Source: Centipeda infelix ATCC 43532
GTDB lineage: Bacteria; Bacillota; Negativicutes; Selenomonadales; Selenomonadaceae
DNA: 64,000 nucleotides
Assembly (NCBI RefSeq): GCF_000234095.1
Contig: NZ_JH376800.1
Coordinates: forward strand, 1-64,000
Direction: 5' to 3'
This document shows positions 33,873-42,606 of this stretch, in pieces. The translations under genes and the position numbers were made by a program. The notes below the pieces were generated by a model. That model was given only the letters and a program-made list of their open reading frames with translations, did not search any database and was not told the DNA's origin. The stretch's first letter is position 1, and the number at the start of each line of letters is the position of its first letter.

Positions 33873-34676
33873 ATGGAAATGGAAATTCAGCGCAGTGACT
33901 TTATCGACGTTCCCGTAATACGCTATGTGTCGGAGGAGAAAGCATTCGTCCCCGATCATAAATATACCTCTGAGGAGGTCTACTTCGACATCGACCTCAA
34001 CGGGGAGAACTTTACCACGGCGTTCTGCTCGCCCGTCGACTTCGAGGATCTTGTCATCGGGATGCTCGCCCAGATGGGGCGCATCCGCGCGTATAATGAC
34101 ATCACGGAGCTGACGGTGGATGCAGAGCACCTCCGCGCCTCGGTTAAAACAACGGAGGATGCGCAGCGTTGGGCGGAGGAAGCCGTCGAGAATCCCCGCT
34201 ACTTCTCAGCGCGCAAAATCTTGAAACTGCGCCCCGAGGAGATCTTTGAACGCCCGCGCGACGTGCGCTTCCATGCGTCGGATATTCTCGCGACGGCAGA
34301 TGAGCTGCTCGCGCACCTATCGAAGACGCATGACACGACGAACGGCGTACACAGCGGGGTCATTTACGATCAGGAGAATAAGAAAATCCTCGTCTTCCGT
34401 GAGGATGTCGGCCGCCATAACGTCTTTGACAAGCTCTATGGCTGGGCGCTCAAGAACCACGTGGAGATCACTGATAAAATCATCGTCTTCAGCGGACGCT
34501 GTTCCTCGGAGATGATGCTGAAGCTCGGGCGCATGGGCATCGGGGCGGTTGCGGCGAAGTCCGTACCGACCACGCTCTCGCTCGATGTCGCACGCAAGCT
34601 CGGCATTACGCTGTGCGCACGTATGGCGCCCGGTTCATTCTGTGTATACGCGAACCCTGAGCGCATTGTACTTTAG
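33873..34676 (+). CDS. fdhD: FdhD-family formate dehydrogenase sulfurtransferase, lacking the CxxC motif
   Basis: A 267-residue protein that should pass sulfur to the molybdenum cofactor of formate dehydrogenase. The family features DFEDLVIGMLAQMGRIR, REDVGRHNVFDKLYGWAL, FSGRCSSEMMLKLGRMGI and KSVPTTLSLDVARKLGITLCARM are clear. The loop where FdhD has CxxC (E. coli Cys121/Cys124) reads NPRYFSARKILKLRPEEIF (about residues 107-125) and has no cysteine. Other cysteines (GRC, LC) remain. It either works without that pair or has another role. Start ATG 33873 or 33879. Confidence 0.88.
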   Translation: MEMEIQRSDFIDVPVIRYVSEEKAFVPDHKYTSEEVYFDIDLNGENFTTAFCSPVDFEDLVIGMLAQMGRIRAYNDITELTVDAEHLRASVKTTEDAQRWAEEAVENPRYFSARKILKLRPEEIFERPRDVRFHASDILATADELLAHLSKTHDTTNGVHSGVIYDQENKKILVFREDVGRHNVFDKLYGWALKNHVEITDKIIVFSGRCSSEMMLKLGRMGIGAVAAKSVPTTLSLDVARKLGITLCARMAPGSFCVYANPERIVL

Positions 34677-34679
34677 GTG

Positions 34680-34706
34680 AAAACAGGGGATTTCCCCGTT
34701 TTTCAT
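34680..34706 (+). terminator. Hairpin after fdhD
   Basis: AAAAC-A-GGGGA-TT-TCCCC-GTTTTTC: a 10-bp stem with one bulge and a short T-run. It probably gives partial termination between fdhD and the formate dehydrogenase operon. A second small stem, TCGGCGG/CCGCCGA, lies near 34738-34755. Confidence 0.55.
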
Positions 34707-34773
34707 AGATATGTTAATTAAGGTTTAGGAGAGCCTGTCGGCGGGTTTCCGCCGATATGAAAGGAGAATCACG

Positions 34774-37700
34774 ATGAACCTTAGCAGACGTGACTTTTTG
34801 AAAGCCACCGGGCTAAGCGGCGTCGGGCTGGCACTTGCCAGTCTCGGTCTGGACGTCGGCAAAGTCGAGGCGGCTGCGAAAGAGTACAAGCTGACGGGCG
34901 GTCGCGAATTTACCTCCGTCTGCCACTTCTGCGGCTGCGGCTGCGGAACGATCGGCTATGTCAAGGACGGCAAGCTGATCAACCTTGAAGGTGCGGCGGA
35001 TGCCCCCGTCAATCGCGGCGGCCTCTGCCCGAAGGGGATTGGCTACGGGCACATTCCGAATGCGGAACTTCGCCCGAAATGTCCGATGTACCGTGCGCCC
35101 GGCAGTGATCACTGGGAGGAGATCAGCTGGGAGGAGGCAATCGACCGCGCAGCACGTGCCATGAAGAAGGCGCGCGATGAGAACTGGGTCGGTCAGGATG
35201 AGGCGAACGGCTACAAGTTCATGAGCAACCGTACGGATGCCATCGGCTTTGTCGGCGGCTCGCAGGTCAATAACGAGGAGTGCTACCAGCTGATCAAGAT
35301 GGCGCGTGCACTCGGTGTTGTCTTCATTGACAACCAGACGCGTGTCTGCCATGCGACGACACCGCCGGCACTCAATGCGGCGTTCGGGCGCGGCGCAATG
35401 ACAGGCTCGTGGTACAACCTCAAGCACGCGAAGATGATCTGGATCGAAGGCTCGAACATGGCGGAGTGTCATCCGATGGCGATGAAGAACGTCATGGAGG
35501 CAAAGGACAACGGTGCCATCATCGTTCATGTCGACGTGCGCTATACCCGTACCTCGCGCGTAGCGGATCACTTCTTCCAGCTTCGTCCCGGCACAGACAT
35601 CGCATTCCTCGGAGCACTTATCAACTATATCATTCAGAACAAAAAATACGATGCCGACTATCTGCGCCGCAATACGAACGCCTTCTGCCTCCTGCGCGAC
35701 GACTTTGACTTTGATGCGGGCATCTTCTCCGGCTATAACGAGAAGACGCGCACCTACAACAAGGAGTCGTGGGGCTACAAGCTCGACGCGAACGGCAAGC
35801 CGGTGAAAGCCCCTACGATGGCGACAAAGGGCACGGTCATGGATCACCTCGCGAAGCACTTCTCGCGCTACACGTTCGAGAAGGCATCGGCGATTACGGG
35901 GATGCCCGTGGCGGACATCAAGAAGGCTGCAGAGCTCTTCTCGACGATCACGCCGACCGTCATGATGTACGCGCTCGGTATGACGCAGCACACGATCGGC
36001 GTGGAGAACATCCGCTGCTTTACGATCATCCAGCTGCTCATGGGCAACATCGGTGTCTCGGGCGGCGGCATTGACGCAATGCGCGGACAGCCGAACGTGC
36101 AGTCCTCGACGGACTACGGCATCATGTTCCAGTATTATCCTGCATACCTCTCCTATCCGACGCATGTGGATGATACACTTGCGAAGTGGACGCATCACAA
36201 CGGTACGTTCCGCGCAAAGTTCCTGAAGAACCTGCTCAAGGCATGGTTCGGTGACGCCGCAAACGCTTCAAACGATTACATGTTCAATGCACTGCCGATC
36301 CGCAACGGCACGCACAACGACTCCATGTATATCATGTTTGAAAAGGCGATGGCGGGCATTGTCAAGTGTATCTACGTCTGCGGACAGAACCCACAGATGA
36401 CGAACGCGAACCTCACGATCGTCAACAAGGGGCTCAAAAACCTTGATACGCTCATCGTGCAGGATGTCTTCGTCAACGAGACGGCGGCGTTCTGGGAGCG
36501 CCCCGGCGATAATCCGGCGGACATCAAGACCGAGGTCATCTTCCTGCCGGCGGGGTCCTACCTCGAGCGCTGCGGCTCGATGACGAACTCCATGCGTATG
36601 CTTCAGTGGCGCATGAAGGGCCCGGATCCGACGAACGACTCGCGCCCCGACTATTGGATCTGCGACAAGCTCTGGAAGCGCATCGTCTCGCTTTACAAGG
36701 ACTCCACGGATCCGAAGGACAACACGATCAAGCTTCTCACATGGAACTACGGCGATCCCGAGGCAAACGGAGAGGCATACGTCGAGAACATCATGAAGGA
36801 GTGCAACGGCTACGATTTGAAGGACGGGCATCTCCTGCGCGGCATCCGCGAGATCCGCGACGATGGCACGACGATGGCAGGTATGTGGATCTTTACGGGC
36901 GTGTTCGGTGACGGTGTCAATATGACAAAGCGGCGTGGTCAGGAGGATCGCGGCGGCATGGGCATCTACCCGAACTACGCATGGGTCTGGCCCGACAACA
37001 TCCATATGCTTTACAATCGTGCCTCCTGCGACGAGAACGGCAAGCCCGTACGCCCCGGACAGAAGATCGTTTGGTGGGATGAGGAGAAGGGCATGTGGGA
37101 CGGCTACGACGTTCCCGACGTTGCCGATCGCACGCAGGGGCCAAATACCCCCGGCGGGCAGAAGCCGTTCCGCATGAACGCCGAGGGCTTTGCACGCCTG
37201 TTTGCCGCAGAGCACAGCGATGTGGAGAACGGTGAGACGCGCGATCATTCCTATGTACCCGTGGATGGTCCCATGCCCGAGTTCTACGAGCCGGTCGAAA
37301 GCCCGACGAAGAACGTGATGAACGAGGGACAGAAGACCGAGTTCAACCCCTGCGTCATCTACCCGCGTATTCCGGAACTGCAGAAGATCGGAACGCCGGA
37401 CGAATACCCGTATGTCCTCTGCTCCTCAAGTCTGACGGAGCACTGGTGCTCGGGAACGATCACGCGCAACATCCCGTACCTCAACGAGCTGGTCAAGGAG
37501 CCGTTCGTCGAGATCTCAGAGCAGCTTGCCGCAAAGCTCGGCATTCGCGGCGGCGACCGCGTCCGCGTCAGCACGACGCGCTCAGCAATCGAGGTCAAGG
37601 CGATGGTTACGAAGCGCGCACAGCCGCTTATGGTCAACGGAAAAGAGACCCATATGATCTGGATGCCCTACAACTGGGGTTTCAAGGGACTCTCGAAGGG

Positions 37701-37794
37701 ACCCTCGACAAACTACCTCACCATCGACGCGCTCGATCCGAACGTGCAGGAGCAGGAGTTCAAGGCCTGCCTTGCCAACGTCGAACGGTTGTAA
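34774..37794 (+). CDS. fdnG: Formate dehydrogenase-N type catalytic subunit, cysteine form
   Basis: A 1006-residue molybdenum (or tungsten) bis-MGD enzyme that oxidises formate to CO2. It has a twin-arginine signal, NLSRRDFLKATG (residues 2-13), so it acts outside the cytoplasmic membrane. One [4Fe-4S] cluster is held by Cys50, 53, 57 and 85. The residue that is selenocysteine in E. coli FdnG is Cys192 here (TRVCHATTPPALN), and no in-frame TGA is present. The C-terminal cofactor domain has SSSLTEHWCSGTITRN. It heads the fdnG-fdhE-fdnH-fdnI operon. Confidence 0.95.
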   Translation: MNLSRRDFLKATGLSGVGLALASLGLDVGKVEAAAKEYKLTGGREFTSVCHFCGCGCGTIGYVKDGKLINLEGAADAPVNRGGLCPKGIGYGHIPNAELRPKCPMYRAPGSDHWEEISWEEAIDRAARAMKKARDENWVGQDEANGYKFMSNRTDAIGFVGGSQVNNEECYQLIKMARALGVVFIDNQTRVCHATTPPALNAAFGRGAMTGSWYNLKHAKMIWIEGSNMAECHPMAMKNVMEAKDNGAIIVHVDVRYTRTSRVADHFFQLRPGTDIAFLGALINYIIQNKKYDADYLRRNTNAFCLLRDDFDFDAGIFSGYNEKTRTYNKESWGYKLDANGKPVKAPTMATKGTVMDHLAKHFSRYTFEKASAITGMPVADIKKAAELFSTITPTVMMYALGMTQHTIGVENIRCFTIIQLLMGNIGVSGGGIDAMRGQPNVQSSTDYGIMFQYYPAYLSYPTHVDDTLAKWTHHNGTFRAKFLKNLLKAWFGDAANASNDYMFNALPIRNGTHNDSMYIMFEKAMAGIVKCIYVCGQNPQMTNANLTIVNKGLKNLDTLIVQDVFVNETAAFWERPGDNPADIKTEVIFLPAGSYLERCGSMTNSMRMLQWRMKGPDPTNDSRPDYWICDKLWKRIVSLYKDSTDPKDNTIKLLTWNYGDPEANGEAYVENIMKECNGYDLKDGHLLRGIREIRDDGTTMAGMWIFTGVFGDGVNMTKRRGQEDRGGMGIYPNYAWVWPDNIHMLYNRASCDENGKPVRPGQKIVWWDEEKGMWDGYDVPDVADRTQGPNTPGGQKPFRMNAEGFARLFAAEHSDVENGETRDHSYVPVDGPMPEFYEPVESPTKNVMNEGQKTEFNPCVIYPRIPELQKIGTPDEYPYVLCSSSLTEHWCSGTITRNIPYLNELVKEPFVEISEQLAAKLGIRGGDRVRVSTTRSAIEVKAMVTKRAQPLMVNGKETHMIWMPYNWGFKGLSKGPSTNYLTIDALDPNVQEQEFKACLANVERL

Positions 37795-37880
37795 CTCCCC
37801 CTGTGGCATGAACCGCATGGGGCATGACCGCACAGAATATGAACAGGAATAACGTCTGAACAGGCGGGGAGAACCCTTTT

Positions 37881-38753
37881 ATGAAAGCCAAGAAAACAGA
37901 TCCGATGAAGAGCTTCCTCAAGAAGTACCCATTTCTGAAGGAAAGCGAGCGGATCTATCATTTCATCGATGAGGCGATTGGCACGCCGGAGACCATCCAG
38001 CTGCCCGAACGCGCCGTCCGAAAGACGATGACGGAGAAGCTGCCCATCCTGCAGCAGGAGACCTATCGCCGCCGCATGGTGCGTGCGGTCTATCTCCTGC
38101 AGGAGAAGGTGTTCGCCAACATCGCGGAGGCGGATGTTCCGCCGCTCATGCAGGAATCGGCACGCGCATATCTTGCCGCACTGAAATCCATGCGCAAGGG
38201 TGAGAAGGAACAGCTCATCACGGAAGTCCTCACGCAGGACAAGGCCGCATTTGCCGCAACCTGCGAGGCACGTGCGCTGAACGAAGGCTTTGTCCGCAGT
38301 ACAATCTGGCGTATCATCGCACATCTCACGCCGCCCGCGCTCAAAGAGCCGGAGACGTGGGCGCCTGACGCAGACCGTCCGGAGTTCCGCGAGAACTTCT
38401 GCCCTGTCTGCGGGCGGCGGCCAGTGGTCGCGGATCTTCGCAAACACCGCGAGGGACGGATCCGTCATCTTGTGTGCGGCGGCTGCGGTACGCGCTGGAT
38501 CTATGCGCGTGTCGGCTGCGTCTACTGCGGAAATACGAATCTGGAGAAGATGCACACCCTTGAGCCGGAACATGACAGTGCAATGCGGCTGGATATCTGC
38601 GATGCCTGCGACAGCTACATCAAGACCTACCGCGGCCCTGTAGACGGCAGCCCCGAGGATGCGATCTATCGACAGGACTGGGCAAGTGTTCATCTTGATC
38701 TCCTCGCCGAGGAGAAGGGGCTTCATAAAAAGGGAAACCCGATACTTGAATAA
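37881..38753 (+). CDS. fdhE: Formate dehydrogenase accessory protein, rubredoxin-like
   Basis: A 290-residue cytoplasmic maturation factor for formate dehydrogenase. The N-terminal half is helical. The C-terminal half has four CxxC pairs: FCPVCGRRP, VCGGCGTRW, GCVYCGNTN and ICDACDSY, which bind iron or zinc as in FdhE. It is unusual that the gene lies between the alpha and beta subunit genes. GGGGAG precedes the ATG. Confidence 0.92.
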   Translation: MKAKKTDPMKSFLKKYPFLKESERIYHFIDEAIGTPETIQLPERAVRKTMTEKLPILQQETYRRRMVRAVYLLQEKVFANIAEADVPPLMQESARAYLAALKSMRKGEKEQLITEVLTQDKAAFAATCEARALNEGFVRSTIWRIIAHLTPPALKEPETWAPDADRPEFRENFCPVCGRRPVVADLRKHREGRIRHLVCGGCGTRWIYARVGCVYCGNTNLEKMHTLEPEHDSAMRLDICDACDSYIKTYRGPVDGSPEDAIYRQDWASVHLDLLAEEKGLHKKGNPILE

Positions 38754-38786
38754 ACGGCTATTAAGATAAGGAGAGGAGTAAGCGTC

Positions 38787-39611
38787 ATGACACAGGAAAT
38801 CGCAATGCTGCATGATATGTCGCGCTGCACTGCCTGTCGCGGCTGTATGGTGGCTTGCAAACAGTGGCACGACCTGCCGCCCGATATGGATACCCCGTTT
38901 GAAGGGCAGTACCAGTCGCATAAGGATCTCAGCTCACGCGTCTATACGCTCATCCAGATGAAGGAGCGCGTTGATGACAAGGGGAAGTTTCACTGGGACT
39001 TCTTCAAGAAGAACTGCTTCCACTGCGGCGATCCCGCCTGCGCAAAGGGCTGCCCCGAGAATGCCATCGATCGCAACCCGAACGGCACTGTCGTCATCAA
39101 TGAGGAAAAGTGCGTCGGTTGTCACTACTGCGAGCACAACTGCCCGTGGCATATCCCCAAGATTGACGAGATCCGTCACAAGTCTACCAAATGTGATCTC
39201 TGCTACGACCGCATCGCGCACGGCTACGAGACGACGGGGGAGATTCTGAAGCCCTCGTGCGCCAAGACCTGCACGGCACATGCGCTCGAGTTCGGCACCA
39301 TTGAGGAGATGAAGCAGCTCGCAGCAGAGCGCCTCGCGATGATCCAGCCGAACCATCCGAACGCGAATATCTACTGCCCCGAAGGGGTCGGCGGTACGCA
39401 CATGATCTACGTCCTGCCCGACAAGCCCGAGGTGTTCGGCCTCCCGGCGAACCCCGTGACCCCGCTTTCGATTGACCTCTGGAAGGCAGGCCGTACCTTT
39501 ACGAAACTCGCCATCGGCGGTGCTGCCGCCGGCATCGTCGGCGCCATGGTGCTTAGCAAGATGGTTAAATCACGCGCTAAGGAAGCCGCGAAGGAACAGG
39601 AGAAGGGGTGA
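38787..39611 (+). CDS. fdnH: Formate dehydrogenase iron-sulfur (beta) subunit
   Basis: A 274-residue electron-transfer subunit with four [4Fe-4S] clusters: CTACRGCMVACKQW, CFHCGDPACAKGCPENAI, CVGCHYCEHNCPW, and CDLCYDRIAHGYETTGEILKP followed by SCAKTC. A C-terminal membrane segment (about residues 243-260) anchors it. It passes electrons from FdnG to the cytochrome FdnI. Its stop overlaps the following coding start region. Confidence 0.95.
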   Translation: MTQEIAMLHDMSRCTACRGCMVACKQWHDLPPDMDTPFEGQYQSHKDLSSRVYTLIQMKERVDDKGKFHWDFFKKNCFHCGDPACAKGCPENAIDRNPNGTVVINEEKCVGCHYCEHNCPWHIPKIDEIRHKSTKCDLCYDRIAHGYETTGEILKPSCAKTCTAHALEFGTIEEMKQLAAERLAMIQPNHPNANIYCPEGVGGTHMIYVLPDKPEVFGLPANPVTPLSIDLWKAGRTFTKLAIGGAAAGIVGAMVLSKMVKSRAKEAAKEQEKG

Positions 39612-39616
39612 GCACA

Positions 39617-40312
39617 ATGCTGATCAACAAGAAATTTGTTCCGCGCCATCAGAAGACATTTGCCCTCTGTCACTGGGTGAACGCATTCGCGTTCTTCATG
39701 CTCTTCCTCACGGCGCTGCCGCTGTATGCGGACACCTTCCGCTTTATGTACGACATCTTCGGCGATAAGACGCTCATGTATGCACATCGCGTGTTCGGTG
39801 TCATCTTTATCGCGACACCGATCATCGGCTTTTTCATCGCACGTGAGGGCTATCTGACGATGATCAAGGAAGTCTTCCGCTTCGGCGCAAAGGATATGGA
39901 GTTCATGCAGAAGTTCCCGATCGAGCTGATGGGCAAAGATCCCCATATGCCGCCGCAGGGCTTCTACAACGGCGGCGAGAAGATGAACATCGCGCTTCAG
40001 CTCGCTCTTGCCCTTGTCATCGCCATCTCGGGCGTGATTCTCTGGATGGGCGACAGCATCCTGCCCGCGACCATCACGGCACTTGCCATCCCCGTGCACA
40101 GCATTGCGGCTGTGGTCTGCTTTGCTGCGGCACTCGGACACATCTATCTTGCGGCGGGTGTCAATCCGGACTCCCTGCACGGCATGAAGGACGGTACGAT
40201 CAAGGCTTCCTACGCGGCGCATCACCACGGCGCATGGGTGAACGAACTCATCGCACAGGGCGTTGTCACGCGTGAGGAGATCGAACAGGCAGAGAAGGAA
40301 GATCATCACTGA
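39617..40312 (+). CDS. fdnI: Formate dehydrogenase cytochrome b (gamma) subunit
   Basis: A 231-residue membrane protein with four transmembrane helices. Heme ligands are probably the histidines in LCHWVNAF, YAHRVFG, VHSIAAV and LGHIYLA. It takes electrons from FdnH and reduces menaquinone. I chose ATG 39617; a GTG at 39608 overlapping the fdnH stop is also possible. The tail is charged and ends HH. A strong terminator follows. Confidence 0.92.
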   Translation: MLINKKFVPRHQKTFALCHWVNAFAFFMLFLTALPLYADTFRFMYDIFGDKTLMYAHRVFGVIFIATPIIGFFIAREGYLTMIKEVFRFGAKDMEFMQKFPIELMGKDPHMPPQGFYNGGEKMNIALQLALALVIAISGVILWMGDSILPATITALAIPVHSIAAVVCFAAALGHIYLAAGVNPDSLHGMKDGTIKASYAAHHHGAWVNELIAQGVVTREEIEQAEKEDHH

Positions 40313-40330
40313 TTTCGTCCCATTGACGAA

Positions 40331-40368
40331 AGTCGCTGCGGCGCAGAGCGCTGCGGCGGCTTTTTTTT
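40331..40368 (+). terminator. Terminator of the formate dehydrogenase operon
   Basis: AGTCGCTGCG and CTGCGGCGGCT pair with G-T wobbles, then eight Ts. Confidence 0.75.
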
Positions 40369-40428
40369 CATACGTGTTTATGATATGATGATATGGGAAT
40401 GATCCGAGAAATGGGGGAACGCAATCCA

Positions 40429-42429
40429 ATGAAAAATATTCGGACAACGGTGCAGGGGCGCATTGCGCGTGTGGCACTGCTCATGTTTGTCGTACTCGTT
40501 GTCCTGACGTTCCGCTACGCCTATCTGCAGGTGATTCAGGGCGACGCGCTCGCACAGCGGATGCGCGACCAGAGCGGCTACGAGTTCCGCATTCAGACCC
40601 TGCGCGGTCCGATTCTCGACCGCAATGGGAAGGAGCTCGCAGTCAGCAGCATGACGAAATCGCTGTTTATTGATCCGAACCATGTCTATGACGCGCATGA
40701 TCCTGCGGAGATTGCTGCCGATATTGCGCCCATCCTCGGCCTCACGGAGCAGGAGGTTCTCGACGATATTGCTGTTGGCGGCGGCTTTGTCTGGGTCAAG
40801 CGATGGCTTGAGCACGATGAATACGAGGCAGTGCGCACGGTCATTCGTGAGAAGGGCTACAGCGACTGCCTCGGTTTCCAGAATGAGGCAAAGCGTTACT
40901 ATCCGAACGATGCCCTCGCGGCGAATGTGATCGGCTTTGTCAGCTTGGAGGATAAGGGACTAGGCGGTGTGGAGCATGCGCTCGATCCGCTGCTCAAGGG
41001 GGAGGTGCGCGAGGAGCGCCTGACCGTCGACGGACAGCGGCGGCCGATTCTCGACTCCATCTTCTTCGGGCGGCGCACCTATGGCGGCGACTACTGCAAG
41101 ACGGCAGTGCTCACCATCGACAGCACCATTCAGTTTATGGTAGAGCAGGAACTTGACCGCGCCATGGCGGAGAACATGCCATCCTCCGTCACTGCGATTG
41201 TCATGAATCCGAAAACCGGCGAAATTCTGGCGATGGCATCACGCCCTTCGTACAACCCAAACCGCTTCTGGGAGTATACGGATGAGCAGCGTAAGAACCG
41301 TGCCGTCTCCTTCAACTACGAGCCGGGCTCGACGTTCAAGGCGATCGTTGCGGGGGCGGCACTGCAGGAGGGCATTGTCACGCCAAATCAGGTCTTTTAT
41401 GATCCCGGCTATGTCATTGTTTCGGATCGTCGTATCCAGAACTGGAACAATGAGAGCTATGGCGCAGTTACCTTCGTCGACATTGTGAAGAACTCACTCA
41501 ATACCGGCTTCGCACAGGTCGGGCTGTCGCTCGGTGCGGAAAAACTGATGCACTATACGCGGCTCTTCGGCTTTGGTGAGCGCACGGGCATTGACCTGCC
41601 GGGCGAGGAGGAGGGAATCCTGTTTCAACCTGACGAGATGCTGGACTCGGACATTGCGACCGCTGCGATCGGGCAGAGCATTGCCGTAACTCCCTTGCAG
41701 CTCGTAACAGCGATGTCCGCGATTGCGAACGGCGGTACGCTCATGCGTCCGTATATTATTCGCACGATCAAGAACCCTGACGGATCGATCTACGAGGAGC
41801 GTCAGCCGCAGGAGGTGCGCGAGACCCTGCAAAAGACCGTTGACCGCACGCTTATCGGTCTCCTTGAGCAGGTCGTTGCGACGGGCGGCGGTGCAAAGGC
41901 GGGGGTCAAGGGATACCGCATCGCGGGCAAGACTGGAACGGCACAGAAGACCAGCCGTGGGATCACGGGGTATCTCGAGGGGCGTTACATCGCCTCGTTC
42001 TGTGGGTTTGCCCCCGTCGAAGATCCGATCTTTACCGTGCTTGTCGTGATTGACGACCCGCGCGGCGGCAACTTTTATGGAGGGCAGATCGCCGCGCCCG
42101 TCGCATCACGCATCTTCGCACAGCTCCTGCGCTACGCTCACGTCGAACCGTCGAGCAATGCCTTCGCCAAGGAGGGGCAGGAGACGGATGTCAACCCACG
42201 CACGCGCACGGAGGAAAAACGTATGGAGGCGATCGCGACCCCACCGGAGGGGAAGGCTCTTGTTCCGGACTTTACAGGGCTGTCCATGCGTGAGGCGGCA
42301 CGTCTCGCCGAGCAGCGCGGACTCTTCTTCGAGAGTGAGGGCACGGGGGCTGCGGTCGGTCAGAGTCTCAGCATCAACGATATTGTCGATCAGGGCACGC
42401 ATGTCAAAGTATATTTTAAGGCGACATGA
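40429..42429 (+). CDS. Class B penicillin-binding protein with a C-terminal PASTA domain (SpoVD/FtsI type)
   Basis: A 666-residue membrane-anchored peptidoglycan transpeptidase. One N-terminal membrane segment (about residues 14-32), a dimerisation domain with RGPILDRNGKELAVS, and the transpeptidase domain with the catalytic serine in GSTFKAIVAG, the SLN box in NSLNTGF, and KTGTAQK. A single PASTA domain closes it (VPDFTGLSMREAARLAEQRGL). Division or spore-type FtsI/SpoVD proteins have this layout. It has its own unit, between terminators. I chose ATG 40429 after GGGGGAA; ATG 40393 would add 12 residues. Confidence 0.9.
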   Translation: MKNIRTTVQGRIARVALLMFVVLVVLTFRYAYLQVIQGDALAQRMRDQSGYEFRIQTLRGPILDRNGKELAVSSMTKSLFIDPNHVYDAHDPAEIAADIAPILGLTEQEVLDDIAVGGGFVWVKRWLEHDEYEAVRTVIREKGYSDCLGFQNEAKRYYPNDALAANVIGFVSLEDKGLGGVEHALDPLLKGEVREERLTVDGQRRPILDSIFFGRRTYGGDYCKTAVLTIDSTIQFMVEQELDRAMAENMPSSVTAIVMNPKTGEILAMASRPSYNPNRFWEYTDEQRKNRAVSFNYEPGSTFKAIVAGAALQEGIVTPNQVFYDPGYVIVSDRRIQNWNNESYGAVTFVDIVKNSLNTGFAQVGLSLGAEKLMHYTRLFGFGERTGIDLPGEEEGILFQPDEMLDSDIATAAIGQSIAVTPLQLVTAMSAIANGGTLMRPYIIRTIKNPDGSIYEERQPQEVRETLQKTVDRTLIGLLEQVVATGGGAKAGVKGYRIAGKTGTAQKTSRGITGYLEGRYIASFCGFAPVEDPIFTVLVVIDDPRGGNFYGGQIAAPVASRIFAQLLRYAHVEPSSNAFAKEGQETDVNPRTRTEEKRMEAIATPPEGKALVPDFTGLSMREAARLAEQRGLFFESEGTGAAVGQSLSINDIVDQGTHVKVYFKAT

Positions 42430-42448
42430 ATTTATCAGTGCTTCCCTA
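42425..42448 (+). repeat. Solo right-end of the dispersed inverted-repeat element
   Basis: ATGAATTTATCAGTGCTTCC followed by CTAG equals the right end of the element at 30493-30662. It overlaps the stop codon of the penicillin-binding protein gene, so the insertion supplied the gene's TGA or abuts it. Confidence 0.55.
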
Positions 42449-42472
42449 GGCAATGCGTATTGTTCATTGGGG

Positions 42473-42508
42473 CTGCCGCACGAAAATATATCATGCGGCA
42501 GTTTTTTT
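42473..42508 (+). terminator. Terminator after the penicillin-binding protein gene
   Basis: CTGCCGCA (42473-42480) pairs with TGCGGCAG (42494-42501), followed by seven Ts. GGCTGCCGCACGAA resembles the unpaired GGCTGTTGCACGAA motifs at 2465, 2753 and 8472. Confidence 0.88.
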
Positions 42509-42519
42509 GTGTCTGTCCC

Positions 42520-42574
42520 TTGACATTCGATGAAAAAATGAGTAGTATATAAACATACTTATTCTATATGTTTA
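42520..42574 (+). promoter_or_regulatory. cysK promoter and operator-like palindrome
   Basis: TTGACA (42520-42525), 17 bases, TAGTAT (42543-42548). Directly downstream is TAAACATA-N9-TATGTTTA (42550-42574), a perfect 8-bp inverted repeat at the expected transcription start. A repressor bound here would block transcription. Confidence 0.65.
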
Positions 42575-42606
42575 ATAAGGTGCTGTGAGATAAAGGAGAA
42601 TGAATT

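Noticed and set aside
34774-37794. Selenocysteine-dependent formate dehydrogenase
   Set aside because: The codon at the active-site position is for cysteine (Cys192), and no in-frame TGA interrupts the gene.
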